DNA from: Caulobacter sp. 602-1
GTDB taxonomy: Bacteria; Pseudomonadota; Alphaproteobacteria; Caulobacterales; Caulobacteraceae
Assembly: GCF_003931565.1 (NCBI RefSeq)
Contig: NZ_RRYI01000004.1
Location: 124,001 to 188,000 of the forward strand
Direction of reading: 5' to 3'
DNA length: 64,000 nucleotides
Shown: positions 39,030-50,207 of the stretch, one piece after another
Layout of the letters: the number at the start of each line of letters is the position of its first letter
Position numbering within the stretch: the stretch's first letter is position 1
Notes under the pieces: model-generated
Databases searched by the model: none
What the model saw: only the letters and a program-made list of their open reading frames with translations
Told to the model about the DNA's origin: nothing
Program-made: the position numbers and the translations under genes

Positions 39030-40139
39030 ATGTCGGAGGCGCCGCGCGCGCCCGGCGCGCCACACGGCCGGCGCCGGAGGTCTCAGGAGGAGTCCGTCGC
39101 TTGCTACGCGGCGCTCGACCTGGGGACCAACAACTGCCGCCTTCTGGTGGCCACGCCCACGCCGCGCGGGTTCCGCGTCGTCGAGGCCTATTCCCGCATC
39201 GTGCGTCTTGGCGAAGGGCTGTCGCAGACCGGCCAGCTGTCCGAGGCGGCCATGGAGCGCTCGCTGGCGGCCCTGAAGGTCTGCGCCGAGAAGATCCGTC
39301 GTCGCAAGGCGATCCGGGTGAAGGCCGTGGCCACCCAGGCCTGTCGGGGTGCGACCAATGGCCCCGACTTCGTCCGGCGCGTGCAGGAAGAGACCGGCCT
39401 CAAGCTGCAGATCATCAGCCCGCGCGAGGAGGCTCAGCTCTCGGTCGCCGGCTGCATGAGCCTGTTCGACCGCGCACAGGACGCGGCCCTGGTGGTCGAT
39501 GTCGGCGGCGGCTCGACGGAGCTGTCCTGGGTCGATCTGAAGGGCGGCGGTCTCGACGCCAAGCCGCGCCAGTTCGCCGCCTGGAAGCTGCCGATCAAGG
39601 CCTGGCTGTCGATCCCCGTCGGCGTCGTCACCCTGGCCGAGCGCTTCCCCGAGGGCGAGCGCGCCGAGGAAGGCTGGTTTCGGGCCATGGTCGAAGACGT
39701 CAAGGCCCGGATCGAGGCCTTCCCGCACGCCGAGCCGATGCGCGAGATCTTCGCGGAGGGCAGGGCGCACCTGATCGGCACGTCCGGGGCGATCACCAGC
39801 CTGGCGGGTCTGCATCTGGGCCTGCCGCGCTATGACCGCAACATCGTCGACGGCCTCTGGATGGATCGCGCCGACTGCGACGCGGCGTCCGAACGCCTGC
39901 AGGGGCTGACGGCGGCCGAGCGGGCCCTGGAGCCGTGCATCGGCGCGGATCGGGCCGATCTCGTCCTCGCCGGCGCGGCCATTCTCCAGGCCGTTCAGGA
40001 GCTGTGGCCATGTTCGCGCGTGCGTGTCGCCGACCGAGGGCTTAGAGAGGGGCTTCTGATGTCCCTGATGTCCGACCAGCAGAAGCGCCCGCGTCGGCGT
40101 CGTCGCGGCGGATCGTCCAAGAAGCCGGTAGCCGCATGA
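39030..40139 (+). CDS. Ppx/GppA-family phosphatase
   Basis: A 369-residue protein with the actin-like ATPase fold of exopolyphosphatases and guanosine pentaphosphate phosphohydrolases. Phosphate-1 motif: ALDLGTNNCRLLVA; phosphate-2: VDVGGGSTELSW; and GTSGAITSLAG for the adenosine/phosphate loop. The basic tail (KRPRRRRRGGSSKK) may bind RNA or polyphosphate. It lacks the long C-terminal HD-like extension of large Ppx enzymes. Start at 39030 (MSEAPRAP) was chosen over an in-frame upstream codon because conservation begins after it. Its stop overlaps rlmE by 4 bases. Confidence 0.92.
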   Translation: MSEAPRAPGAPHGRRRRSQEESVACYAALDLGTNNCRLLVATPTPRGFRVVEAYSRIVRLGEGLSQTGQLSEAAMERSLAALKVCAEKIRRRKAIRVKAVATQACRGATNGPDFVRRVQEETGLKLQIISPREEAQLSVAGCMSLFDRAQDAALVVDVGGGSTELSWVDLKGGGLDAKPRQFAAWKLPIKAWLSIPVGVVTLAERFPEGERAEEGWFRAMVEDVKARIEAFPHAEPMREIFAEGRAHLIGTSGAITSLAGLHLGLPRYDRNIVDGLWMDRADCDAASERLQGLTAAERALEPCIGADRADLVLAGAAILQAVQELWPCSRVRVADRGLREGLLMSLMSDQQKRPRRRRRGGSSKKPVAA

Positions 40140-40842
40140 GCGATGAAGAGCCTCCCCGCAAGCGCATGGTCAAGCCGCCGGCCGGAGGCACCGAAGGCGG
40201 CCGCGCCAAGCCCGCGCGCCTGAAGACCGCCTATGGTCGCACGCCCAGCCAGCAGGCCTGGCTGGAGCGCCAGATCAACGATCCGTTCTCGGCCAAGGCC
40301 CGCGCCTTGGGCTATCGCAGCCGCGCGGCCTTCAAGATCAGCGAGATCGACGACAAGTTCCGCTTCTTCCACAAGGGCGCGAAGGTCATCGATCTGGGCT
40401 GCGCGCCGGGCGGCTGGCTGCAGATCGCCGTCGAGCGCGGGGTGACTCAACTGGCGGGGATCGATCTTCTGCCCGTCGACCCGGTGGCGCCGGCCCACAT
40501 CCTGGAGATGGACTTCACCGCCGACGACGCGCCGGGCAAGCTTCTGGAGCTGCTGGACGGCCCGCCGGACATCGTGCTGTCCGACATGGCGCCCAACACC
40601 GTCGGCCACCGCGAGACCGATCACCTGCGCATCGTCGGCCTGATCGAGATCGCGGCGGAGTTCGCCATCGACGTGCTGAAGCCGGGCGGCGCTTTCGTCG
40701 CCAAGGCCTTCCAGGGCGGCGAGACCGCCGAGGTCATTGGTCGCCTCAAGCGCCACTTTGACAAGGTCCAGCACTTCAAGCCCAAGGCCAGCCGCGCCGA
40801 CAGCTCGGAGGTCTTCCTGGTCGCGACGGGGTTCAAGGGACG

Positions 40843-40846
<4 letters not shown>
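40136..40846 (+). CDS. rlmE: 23S rRNA (uridine-2552-2'-O)-methyltransferase
   Basis: RlmE (FtsJ/RrmJ, 236 aa) methylates U2552 in the A loop of 23S rRNA at a late stage of 50S assembly. The SAM motif is VIDLGCAPGGWLQIA; the catalytic K-D-K-E tetrad is represented by Lys in YRSRAAFK, Asp in LSDMAPN, Lys in FVAKAFQGG and the final Glu in SSEVFLVATGFK. An N-terminal extension of about 30 residues (KRMVKPPAGGTEGGRAKPARL) is basic. It is coupled by ATGA overlap to the Ppx gene and by GTGA overlap to the channel gene behind it. Confidence 0.95.
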
Positions 40847-43508
<2,662 letters not shown>

Positions 43509-43511
43509 GCG

Positions 43512-43907
43512 ATGCGGATGGCCTTCGAGCTGCAGATGCTGGCGGCGGCGGTCCTGATCGGGATCGTCCACCTTTTGTGGGCGGCCGTGGCCGCCCAGCC
43601 CCAGCGCGGCTTGAAGTGGAACGCGGGTCCCCGTGACGAGCCGGTCGTGCTGACCGGCGTCGCGGGGCGTCTGGAACGCGCCTTCGCCAATTTCCGCGAG
43701 ACGTTTCCGTTCTTCGCGGCCCTGGTGTTAGTCGACTATCTGGGCGGCCGCCTGGGCGAGCTCACCTCGGTGGGCGCGCTGATCTATGTGGCGGCCCGGG
43801 CCGTCTATATTCCGCTCTATGCCTTCGGCGTGCCCTATGTGCGCAGCTTGACCTGGGTCGCCTCGATGGTCGGGATCTTGATGCTGCTCGCGGCCCTGGT
43901 GGTCTGA
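43512..43907 (+). CDS. MAPEG-family membrane protein
   Basis: A 131-residue protein with four predicted membrane helices, of the MAPEG family (membrane-associated proteins in eicosanoid and glutathione metabolism). The segment AGRLERAFANFRETFPFFAALVLVDYLGG is the family's conserved helix 2 region. Bacterial members are poorly characterised and may be glutathione-dependent peroxidases or transferases. It starts 3 bases behind guaB and overlaps the next gene's start (TGATG), so it belongs to the same transcript. Confidence 0.85.
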   Translation: MRMAFELQMLAAAVLIGIVHLLWAAVAAQPQRGLKWNAGPRDEPVVLTGVAGRLERAFANFRETFPFFAALVLVDYLGGRLGELTSVGALIYVAARAVYIPLYAFGVPYVRSLTWVASMVGILMLLAALVV

Positions 43908-45184
43908 TGCGCGACGGCGGACGGGTTTCGGCGGCGATCGAGGTTTTGACCGAGATCGAGACACGGCATTTCCCCTCGAAAATGGCCTTGAAGCGCTGGG
44001 GCGAGACGGCGCGGTACGCCGGTTCGAAGGACCGCGCCTTCGTCTCGGGCCTGGTGCTGGACGCCCTGCGCCGCAAGCGCTCGCTGGGCTGGATGATGGC
44101 CGATGCGAGCGCACGCGGCGTCGTGCTGGGCGTGCTGGCCTTCGTCTGGAACTGGACGCCAGAGCGGATCGCCGAGGCCGCCTCGGAAGAACACGGCTTC
44201 GGCGCGTTGACTGACGCCGAGCGAGAACGCCTCGCGAACCCGGTTTCGCTGGACGGCGCACCAGCGCCGGTCGCTGGCGACTATCCCGACTGGCTGGAGC
44301 CGCGCCTGGTCCGGGCTTTCGGCGCCGACCAGGCCGTCGAGATGCGGGCGCTGTCCGAGCGCGCGCCGGTCGACTTGCGGGTCAACACGCTGAAGACCGA
44401 CGCCGAGCGCGCCGCCAAGGCTCTGGCCCCCATCCACGCCACGCCGGCGGGGATCCTGCCAAACGCCTTCCGCATCCCGCCTCCGGCCGCCGCAGACCGC
44501 ACGCCATCGGTGGAAGCCGTGCCGGCCTTCTCCAAGGGCTGGTTCGAGGTGCAGGACCTGGGCTCCCAGATCGCCGCCGCCGTGGCCGGCGAGGTCAAGG
44601 GCAAGCAGGTGCTGGACTTTTGCGCTGGCGGGGGCGGCAAGACGCTCGCGCTCGCCGCCGCCATGGGCAACACCGGCCAGATCTTCGCCCATGACAGCGA
44701 CGCTCGCCGTCTGGCCGACTGTATCCGGCGGGGCCAGAGGGCAGGGGTCCGCAACCTGCAGATCCGCTCGCCGATCGAAGCCACGCCGCTGAAGGGCCTG
44801 GAAGGCAAGATCGACGTTGTGTTCGTCGACGCCCCCTGCACCGGCGCTGGCACCTGGCGTCGCCATCCCGACGCCAAGTGGCGCCTGTCGCCGGACCAGC
44901 TGGCCAAGCGCCAGATCGAGCAGGACAGCGTGCTGGAGGACGCCTCGACCTTCGTGAAGGCTGGCGGCCGCATGGTGTACGTGACCTGCTCGCTGCTGAC
45001 CGATGAGAACGAGGACCGCGTCGCCGGATTCCTCGAGCGCCACCCGGAATTCACCGTAAAGCCGATCGCTCTGGAGGGCGTCGAGCACGTCACGCCCGAA
45101 GGCTATCTGCGCCTGACTCCTTACCGCGCCGGAACGGACGGCTTCTTCGCCGCCGTGCTGGAGCGATCCTCGTATACGCCCTGA
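43907..45184 (+). CDS. RsmB-like rRNA cytosine-C5 methyltransferase
   Basis: A 425-residue RNA (cytosine-5) methyltransferase of the RsmB/NOL1 group. The SAM site is VLDFCAGGGGKTLALA; the two active-site cysteines are in DAPCTGAGTWRRHPDAKWR and YVTCSLLTDENED. An N-terminal NusB-like helical region (about 1-130) precedes it. Targets are likely 16S rRNA, by homology; the exact base is not determined. Start is ATG 43907, overlapping the MAPEG stop codon. guaA follows after 30 bases. Confidence 0.92.
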   Translation: MRDGGRVSAAIEVLTEIETRHFPSKMALKRWGETARYAGSKDRAFVSGLVLDALRRKRSLGWMMADASARGVVLGVLAFVWNWTPERIAEAASEEHGFGALTDAERERLANPVSLDGAPAPVAGDYPDWLEPRLVRAFGADQAVEMRALSERAPVDLRVNTLKTDAERAAKALAPIHATPAGILPNAFRIPPPAAADRTPSVEAVPAFSKGWFEVQDLGSQIAAAVAGEVKGKQVLDFCAGGGGKTLALAAAMGNTGQIFAHDSDARRLADCIRRGQRAGVRNLQIRSPIEATPLKGLEGKIDVVFVDAPCTGAGTWRRHPDAKWRLSPDQLAKRQIEQDSVLEDASTFVKAGGRMVYVTCSLLTDENEDRVAGFLERHPEFTVKPIALEGVEHVTPEGYLRLTPYRAGTDGFFAAVLERSSYTP

Positions 45185-45214
45185 TCCGCCCGATAGACCG
45201 CTGGAGACCCGCCG

Positions 45215-46777
45215 ATGACCACCGAAACCCACCACCAGCGCGTCCTGATCGTCGACTTCGGCAGCCAGGTGACCCAGCTGATCGCGCGCCGGGTGCGGGA
45301 AGCCGGCGTCTATTGCGAGATCCATCCGTTCGACAAGGCCGAGGATCTGGTCGACGGCTACAAGCCGTCGGCCATCATCCTGTCGGGCGGCCCCGCCAGC
45401 GTGCTGGAGGATGACAGCCCCCGCATCGGCAAGAAACTCTTCGAGCTGGGCGTGCCGCTCATGGCGGTCTGCTACGGCCAGCAGTTGCTGTGCGACGTGA
45501 TGGGCGGCCGGGTCGAGGGCGGACATGCCGGCGAGTTTGGCCGCGCCGAACTGACCATCGGCAAGGTCAGCCCGCTATTCCAGGGTCTGGCCGACATCGG
45601 CGGGCTGGAAACCGTCTGGATGAGCCATGGCGACCGCGTCACCGCCATCCCCGAAGGTTTCGAGGTCATCGCCACCTCGACCGGCGCGCCATTCGCGGCG
45701 ATCGCCAATGACGAGAAGAAGATCTACGCCGTGCAGTTCCACCCCGAGGTGGTCCACACGGTCAACGGCGCCAAGATCTACCGCAACTTCCTGTTCAACA
45801 TCGCCGGCCTTAAGGGCGACTGGACCATGGCGGCCTTCCGTCAGGAGATGGTCCAGAAGATCCGCGACCAGGTCGGGACCGGCAAGGTGATCTGCGGCCT
45901 GTCGGGCGGCGTCGACAGCTCGGTGGCCGCCGTCCTGATCCACGAGGCGATCGGCGATCAGCTGACCTGCGTGTTCGTCGACACGGGCCTCTTGCGAAAG
46001 AACGAGGCCGAGCAGGTCGTGACGCTGTTCCGCGACCATTACAACATCCCGCTGGTCCACGTGGACGCCGGCGAGCTGTTCCTGGGCGAACTGGCCGGCG
46101 TCACTGACCCGGAGACCAAGCGCAAAACCATCGGCCGTCTGTTCATCGACGTCTTCGACAAGGAAGCCGCCAAGATAGACGGCGCACAGTTCCTGGCCCA
46201 GGGCACGCTCTATCCTGATGTCGTCGAAAGCGTCTCGGCCCGGGGCGGCCCCTCGGCGGTGATCAAGAGCCACCACAATGTGGGTGGCCTGCCGGACTAT
46301 ATGAAGCTGAAGCTGGTCGAGCCGCTGCGCGAGCTGTTCAAGGACGAGGTTCGCGCCCTGGGCGTCGAGCTGGGTCTGGCCCCGGCCTTCGTGGGGCGCC
46401 ATCCGTTCCCCGGTCCGGGCCTGGCCATCCGCATCCCCGGCGAGATCACGCCCGAGAAGGTCAAGGTCCTGCAGGACGCCGACGCCATCTATCTGGAGGA
46501 GATCCGCAACGCCGGTCTCTACGACCAGATCTGGCAGGCCTTCGCCGTGCTGCTGCCGGTGAAGACCGTCGGCGTCATGGGCGACGCCCGCACCTATGAG
46601 AACGTCCTGGCCCTGCGCGCCGTCACCTCGACCGATGGCATGACCGCCGACTTCTTCGAGTTCCCCTGGCCGATCCTGGGCAAGACCGCCACGCGGATCA
46701 TCAATGAAGTCCGAGGCGTCAACCGGGTAGTCTACGACGTGACGTCCAAGCCGCCCGGCACGATCGAGTGGGAGTGA
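45215..46777 (+). CDS. guaA: GMP synthase (glutamine-hydrolysing)
   Basis: GuaA (520 aa) aminates XMP to GMP. The class I glutamine amidotransferase domain (1-200) has Cys86 in [10 protein letters not shown] and the His/Glu in VQFHPEV; the ATP-pyrophosphatase domain holds the P-loop [13 protein letters not shown], and the dimerisation domain ends [11 protein letters not shown]. The reading frame is complete to its normal C-terminus even though an integrase gene begins 316 bases downstream, as expected for an element that inserts at the 3' end and restores the end of the gene. Confidence 0.97.
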   Translation: MTTETHHQRVLIVDFGSQVTQLIARRVREAGVYCEIHPFDKAEDLVDGYKPSAIILSGGPASVLEDDSPRIGKKLFELGVPLMAVCYGQQLLCDVMGGRVEGGHAGEFGRAELTIGKVSPLFQGLADIGGLETVWMSHGDRVTAIPEGFEVIATSTGAPFAAIANDEKKIYAVQFHPEVVHTVNGAKIYRNFLFNIAGLKGDWTMAAFRQEMVQKIRDQVGTGKVICGLSGGVDSSVAAVLIHEAIGDQLTCVFVDTGLLRKNEAEQVVTLFRDHYNIPLVHVDAGELFLGELAGVTDPETKRKTIGRLFIDVFDKEAAKIDGAQFLAQGTLYPDVVESVSARGGPSAVIKSHHNVGGLPDYMKLKLVEPLRELFKDEVRALGVELGLAPAFVGRHPFPGPGLAIRIPGEITPEKVKVLQDADAIYLEEIRNAGLYDQIWQAFAVLLPVKTVGVMGDARTYENVLALRAVTSTDGMTADFFEFPWPILGKTATRIINEVRGVNRVVYDVTSKPPGTIEWE

Positions 46778-47093
46778 TTTAGGGCCTTTTGGGGACCTTC
46801 GCGGACCATCGCGAATATCGATTAACTCATTGAAATAATAAGTGTTCTGGCTCTCCAACGATCGGCGACGATCGAGGGGAGCCAGTTCAAATTTCGTGCG
46901 ATTGACGGTACGCCCGCGACCTTGCTCGCGAGGGTGAGCGGCTGATACCGTCAGGCAAGTCAGGCCTGACGGTATTTTTTCTCACATCAAGCCCCTGAAT
47001 TTCCTCAGAAAAGGTGCTCCCGACATGCCGTTTTTGGCGTGACGGTATTTTGCGGCCTTTTCGTCGGTTTTCGGGGCAAGAAGGAGGCCGTTC
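46778..47093. other. guaA-integrase intergenic region with repeat cluster
   Basis: No gene. It holds an imperfect hairpin (46847-46856 with 46876-46885, CTGGCTCTCC against GGGGAGCCAG), three direct and one inverted copy of TGACGGTA, a perfect 12-bp stem-loop with a T-run, and the integrase ribosome-binding site (AAGGAGG before 47094). This should be the left attachment junction and integrase promoter. Confidence 0.7.
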
Positions 47094-47166
47094 ATGCTCA
47101 CCGATGCCGCACTCAAGTTTTTGAAACCAAAGAAGAAACCGTACAAGGTCGCGGACCGTGACGGTA
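46903..47166. repeat. TGACGGTA repeats, candidate integrase arm sites
   Basis: The octamer TGACGGTA occurs at 46903-46910, 46967-46974, 47040-47047 and 47159-47166, and inverted (TACCGTCA) at 46946-46953. The copies at 47038 and 47157 share 13 bases (CGTGACGGTATTT). The last one lies in the integrase coding sequence. Several short repeats beside an integrase gene at the island end is how arm-type integrase sites look; function is inferred. Confidence 0.6.
46945..46980 (+). terminator. Hairpin with T-run between guaA and integrase
   Basis: A perfect 12-bp stem (46945-46956 with 46964-46975), 7-base loop and TTTTT tail. It has the form of an intrinsic terminator for guaA. Because its arms are the TGACGGTA repeat in inverted orientation, it may instead or also be a binding site of the integrase or its regulator. 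Confidence 0.6.
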
Positions 47167-48350
47167 TTTACGTCGTGGTCTCTCCCGCCGGCTCCATCAC
47201 CTTCCGTCTCGACTACCGGATCAACAACCGCCGGGAGACCCTGACGCTTGGTCGCTACGGGCGCGATGGCGTCAGTTTGCTAAAGGCGCGAGAGCTTGGA
47301 ATGGAAGCTCGGCGCAAGGTGAGGGAAGGGGTCTCGCCGGCGATCGAAAAGCAGCGCGACAAGGCGCGCATCAAGGCGGCCAAGACCTTCGCCGACTTCG
47401 GGCGCAAGTGGATCGAGGAAGGTCGCATGGCCGACAGCACTCGCGCCATGCGTCGCGCGATCTACGAGCGCGACGTCGAGCCGGCCTTCAAGAACCGGAT
47501 GCTGACGGAGATCGAACCGGGCGATGTTCGCGCGCTCTGCCAACTGGTGAAGGATCGCGGGGCGCCCGCGACCGCCATCCACATCCGAGATCAGATCAAC
47601 CTGATCTTCGCCTTCGCGCGCCTGCACGGCGAGAAGGTGGAAAACCCCGCCAAGGACGTCAGCCCGTCGTCGATCTGGTCTTTCACGCCGCGCGAGCGGG
47701 CGTTGTCGCCCAAGGAGATCCGGCTGCTCTATCCGCTTCTTGAGCAGGTCCCCACCTTGCCGACGATCCGGCTTGGCATGAAGCTCATCCTGCTGACCCT
47801 GGTGCGCAAGAGCGAGCTGCAGGACGCCACCTGGGACGAGGTCGACTTCGTCAACGCGATCTGGAGCATTCCCGCTGCCCGGATGAAGGCCAGCCGGGCC
47901 CACAACATCTACCTGTCGACCCAGGCCCTCGACATCATGATCGCGCTGAAGACCTGCGCAGGAAACTCGCCGTACCTCCTGCCTTCGCGCTATGAGGCCG
48001 ACCAGCCCATGTCGCGGGCTACGTTCAACCGCGTGACCATGAGCATTGCCGAGCGGGCCAAGGCGCAGGGGCTCCCGCTCGCGCCGTTCACGGTCCACGA
48101 CCTGCGCCGGACGGGCTCGACTCTGCTCAACGAGATCGGGTTCGAAAGCGACTGGATCGAGAAGTGCCTGGCCCACGTCGATCGGCGAACCTCCCGTCGC
48201 GTCTACAATGTCGCCGAGTACGCCCAGCAGCGCCGGCACATGCTTCAGGAGTGGGCGGACATGATCGACGCCTGGGTGCGGGGCGAGCGGCATATCCCGA
48301 CCTTGAAACCGGCGGACATCCACGGGGTCACGCTGGATCCACGGACCTGA
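47094..48350 (+). CDS. tyrosine-type site-specific integrase
   Basis: A 418-residue integrase of the phage/island type with an N-terminal arm-binding DUF4102-like domain (residues 1-85: KKPYKVADRDGIYVVVSPAGS), a core-binding helical domain (about 105-190) and the catalytic domain. Catalytic residues: Arg in LTLVRKSELQDATWDEVDF, His and Arg in FTVHDLRRTGSTLL, His in CLAHVDRR and the nucleophile Tyr in RVYNVAEYAQQRRHM. It should insert and excise the island at the guaA 3' end. A strong AAGGAGG lies 7 bases before the ATG. The gene seems intact. Confidence 0.95.
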   Translation: MLTDAALKFLKPKKKPYKVADRDGIYVVVSPAGSITFRLDYRINNRRETLTLGRYGRDGVSLLKARELGMEARRKVREGVSPAIEKQRDKARIKAAKTFADFGRKWIEEGRMADSTRAMRRAIYERDVEPAFKNRMLTEIEPGDVRALCQLVKDRGAPATAIHIRDQINLIFAFARLHGEKVENPAKDVSPSSIWSFTPRERALSPKEIRLLYPLLEQVPTLPTIRLGMKLILLTLVRKSELQDATWDEVDFVNAIWSIPAARMKASRAHNIYLSTQALDIMIALKTCAGNSPYLLPSRYEADQPMSRATFNRVTMSIAERAKAQGLPLAPFTVHDLRRTGSTLLNEIGFESDWIEKCLAHVDRRTSRRVYNVAEYAQQRRHMLQEWADMIDAWVRGERHIPTLKPADIHGVTLDPRT

Positions 48351-48436
48351 ACAGCGCCCGCGACCCTCTCGGTGTAAACGAGACGCTCTACCGGCTGATC
48401 GACCGGCTCGGCGCCGACCGTTCAGTAGCGCAGTCA

Positions 48437-48481
48437 GGTCCAGCCACCGCGCCGGGGCAGGACTGCGCCCCGGCCTGGACC
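48437..48481. repeat. Nested inverted repeat behind the integrase gene
   Basis: Outer arms GGTCCAG (48437-48443) and CTGGACC (48475-48481) enclose inner arms GCCGGGGC (48451-48458) and GCCCCGGC (48467-48474). A stable branched or bulged hairpin is expected. It sits in the 177 bases between the convergent integrase and AlpA-like genes, so it may end both transcripts, although there is no T-run. Confidence 0.5.
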
Positions 48482-48527
48482 CAGCCCGAGGCGTCATCCC
48501 CGAGAGCTGTCGTGCCGCGCTGCTCGA

Positions 48528-48827
48528 CTATCGGTTCCTGACCGGTCGGATCTTGCGGTCGCGGACATCGGGCAGGGGCGCGCGCTCTTGGGTCCCTTCC
48601 TGAGCTTGCCGCTTGCGCTCGGCCAGCCAGGTCTCGACCTCCGTCAGATCCCAGACGACGCAGCGGCGGGTCAGGGCGAAGCGGCGGGGGAATTCGCCGC
48701 GACGCTCCATCTCATAGATGGTCGTGTCGGCTAGCGGGACGATCTTGTGGAGCTGGGCGCGGCGGATCGCACGCAGGGGCGGGCCGTCGGCGGTCCGGGC
48801 TTTGTCAGGGGATGGGATTTGGGTCAT
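48528..48827 (-). CDS. AlpA-type helix-turn-helix regulator (excisionase-like)
   Basis: A 99-residue protein with a winged helix of the AlpA/excisionase group: LRAIRRAQLHKIVPLADTTIYEMERRGEFPRRFALTRRCVVWDLTEVETWLAERKR. AlpA proteins switch on integrase genes or act as recombination directionality factors for islands; this one lies right beside the integrase gene, convergent to it. The start at 48827 (MTQIPSP) was chosen because an in-frame upstream start adds unconserved Arg/Ser-rich residues. The C-terminal 25 residues are polar and probably disordered. Confidence 0.88.
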   Translation of the reverse strand: MTQIPSPDKARTADGPPLRAIRRAQLHKIVPLADTTIYEMERRGEFPRRFALTRRCVVWDLTEVETWLAERKRQAQEGTQERAPLPDVRDRKIRPVRNR

Positions 48828-48975
48828 GGCGTCCTCACGCCGTGACCCTGCTGCGCTGCCGATAGAGCGCGCAACCGACAAGCGGCCATCGGCGCGGGCC
48901 GGAAATCAAAGACAACAAGACGGCGGGGCGACGCGACCGCGGTCCGTTCGGGACCTGGGTCGCGCCGCCGTATCG

Positions 48976-49254
48976 TCAGCCGTTGACGGCGTCCTTCAGT
49001 TGCTTGGCCGGGGTGAAGGCGACCTTCTTGCTGGCGGCGATCTCGATCGTCGCGCCGGTCGAGGGATTGCGGCCGGTGCGGGCGGGCTTGGCCTGGACCT
49101 TGAACTTGCCAAAGCCCGGGATCGAGACTTCCTCGCCCTTCACGGCGGCGTCGGTCAGCGCCTTGAAGACGCCGTCGATCATGGCCTTGGCCTGGGTCTT
49201 GGTGAGCTTGGGCTCGGCGGCCACGGCGGCGTCGACGAGGTCTGAAACGTTCAT
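48976..49254 (-). CDS. HU-family DNA-binding protein
   Basis: A 92-residue histone-like protein with the full HU pattern: MNVSDLVDAAVAAEPKLTKTQAKAMID, the IPGFGKF turn, and the beta-arm with RTGRNPSTGATIEI that inserts prolines into the minor groove, followed by KKVAFTPAKQLKDAVN. It bends DNA and may assist integrase-mediated recombination or compact the island. It is one of several HU/IHF proteins an alphaproteobacterium would carry; its island location marks it as the element's own copy. A GGAG precedes the ATG. Confidence 0.93.
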   Translation of the reverse strand: MNVSDLVDAAVAAEPKLTKTQAKAMIDGVFKALTDAAVKGEEVSIPGFGKFKVQAKPARTGRNPSTGATIEIAASKKVAFTPAKQLKDAVNG

Positions 49255-49357
49255 GGAGAAGCTCCTACGCTGTTGGGCCGGCCAAACTGGCCGCGCGGCG
49301 CTGGCTTGTCATCCCTGTATTGGACTCGCCCGCTGGGGCGGCGACCGGCGCTCAGCC

Positions 49358-49777
49358 TCAGTCCTGGCCCAATGGGCGTCCGCCGTAGATCGCGGCCGGA
49401 TCGGCGCCGTCCCGGATGGCGATGCGGTTGCGGATGCCCTGGGCCATCTTCTCGTCGAGTTTGGGCGTGTTCCAGCCGGCCGCGCCGCCCAGTTGGATAG
49501 GCTGGTCGGGGAAGCTGAGGAAGGTGAAAACCCGATTGGTGACCTCGATCATCCAGGCCTTCATCTCGGGGTCGGAAATTCGCGAGGCTTCAAGATAGGG
49601 GATCTCGCCCGTCGGGGTGACGATCTTCACGTCGCTGAAGTCGCCGGCCGGGCTGACGACCTCGCGACCGGCGTGCCAATCCTCGATCTTGGTGTTGCGT
49701 ACGCAAGTCTCGACCAGCGCCAGCGTCGCGCGGGTCAGCGCCCGGCGTTCGGTTTCAGTCCACGGAGCCTCGGTCAT
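49358..49777 (-). CDS. hypothetical protein (139 aa)
   Basis: A soluble protein without signal or membrane segment. Noticeable parts are an N-terminal helix (ERRALTRATLALVETCVRNTKIEDWH), a central strand-rich stretch (DVKIVTPTGEIPYLEASRISDPEMKAW) and a conserved-looking end (NRIAIRDGADPAAIYGGRPL). I recognise no family. Coding seems real from GC-rich third positions and a clean start at 49777. It lies alone between the HU gene and a small gene at 49966, in the same direction, and belongs to the island. Confidence 0.65.
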   Translation of the reverse strand: MTEAPWTETERRALTRATLALVETCVRNTKIEDWHAGREVVSPAGDFSDVKIVTPTGEIPYLEASRISDPEMKAWMIEVTNRVFTFLSFPDQPIQLGGAAGWNTPKLDEKMAQGIRNRIAIRDGADPAAIYGGRPLGQD

Positions 49778-49965
49778 GCGCGATCCTCTTCAGGGACGAT
49801 CTGTTGTCCGCCAGGGCCGATCGGAGGTCAAACGTCGCGACAGGGTTGGGCGCCTCGCGCGGAACACGCGCGACTGGGCTCTACGTCGCCATGCGCGGCG
49901 CGAATGGTCGCCGACGAGCCCCTTCGGGTCTCGTCCCATGCGGGTCACGATCCCGGGCGCGGACT

Positions 49966-50154
49966 TCAGGCCTGGATCGGTTGGAAGTTGCCGGGGTCCA
50001 GGCCTTCTGGGATGCCGCGCACATAGAGGCCTTCGGCGTGATGGCGGGCGAAATCCTCCACCTCGTAGACCTGTCCGTTAAAGATCCCCAGGTGCGGAAG
50101 GTCGGGGCCCGTGCGCATCACCGGCTGGCCGGGTTCGAAGGCATGCTCGATCAT
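49966..50154 (-). CDS. small hypothetical protein (62 aa)
   Basis: A 62-residue acidic protein (MIEHAFEPGQPVMRTGPDLP, then HLGIFNGQVYEVEDFARHHA) with a beta-rich look that could be a small SH3-like fold; no family recognised. The start at 50154 has GGGAGACCTCC directly upstream, a good ribosome site. It follows the AlkB gene by 53 bases on the same strand and may be the last gene of that SOS-linked operon. Confidence 0.6.
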   Translation of the reverse strand: MIEHAFEPGQPVMRTGPDLPHLGIFNGQVYEVEDFARHHAEGLYVRGIPEGLDPGNFQPIQA

Positions 50155-50207
50155 TGGAGGTCTCCCGTCCTGGTCCCCGGTATTGTTGAGGGGAGTGGAG
50201 GCGCGGT

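Noticed and set aside
43835-45526. Long antisense frame over the RsmB-like gene and guaA start
   Set aside because: No conserved domain and it lies over intact enzyme genes with clear motifs.
48164-48541. Possible small gene overlapping the end of the integrase
   Set aside because: It starts inside the integrase in another frame, has no ribosome site and no recognisable sequence; the downstream part covers a hairpin.
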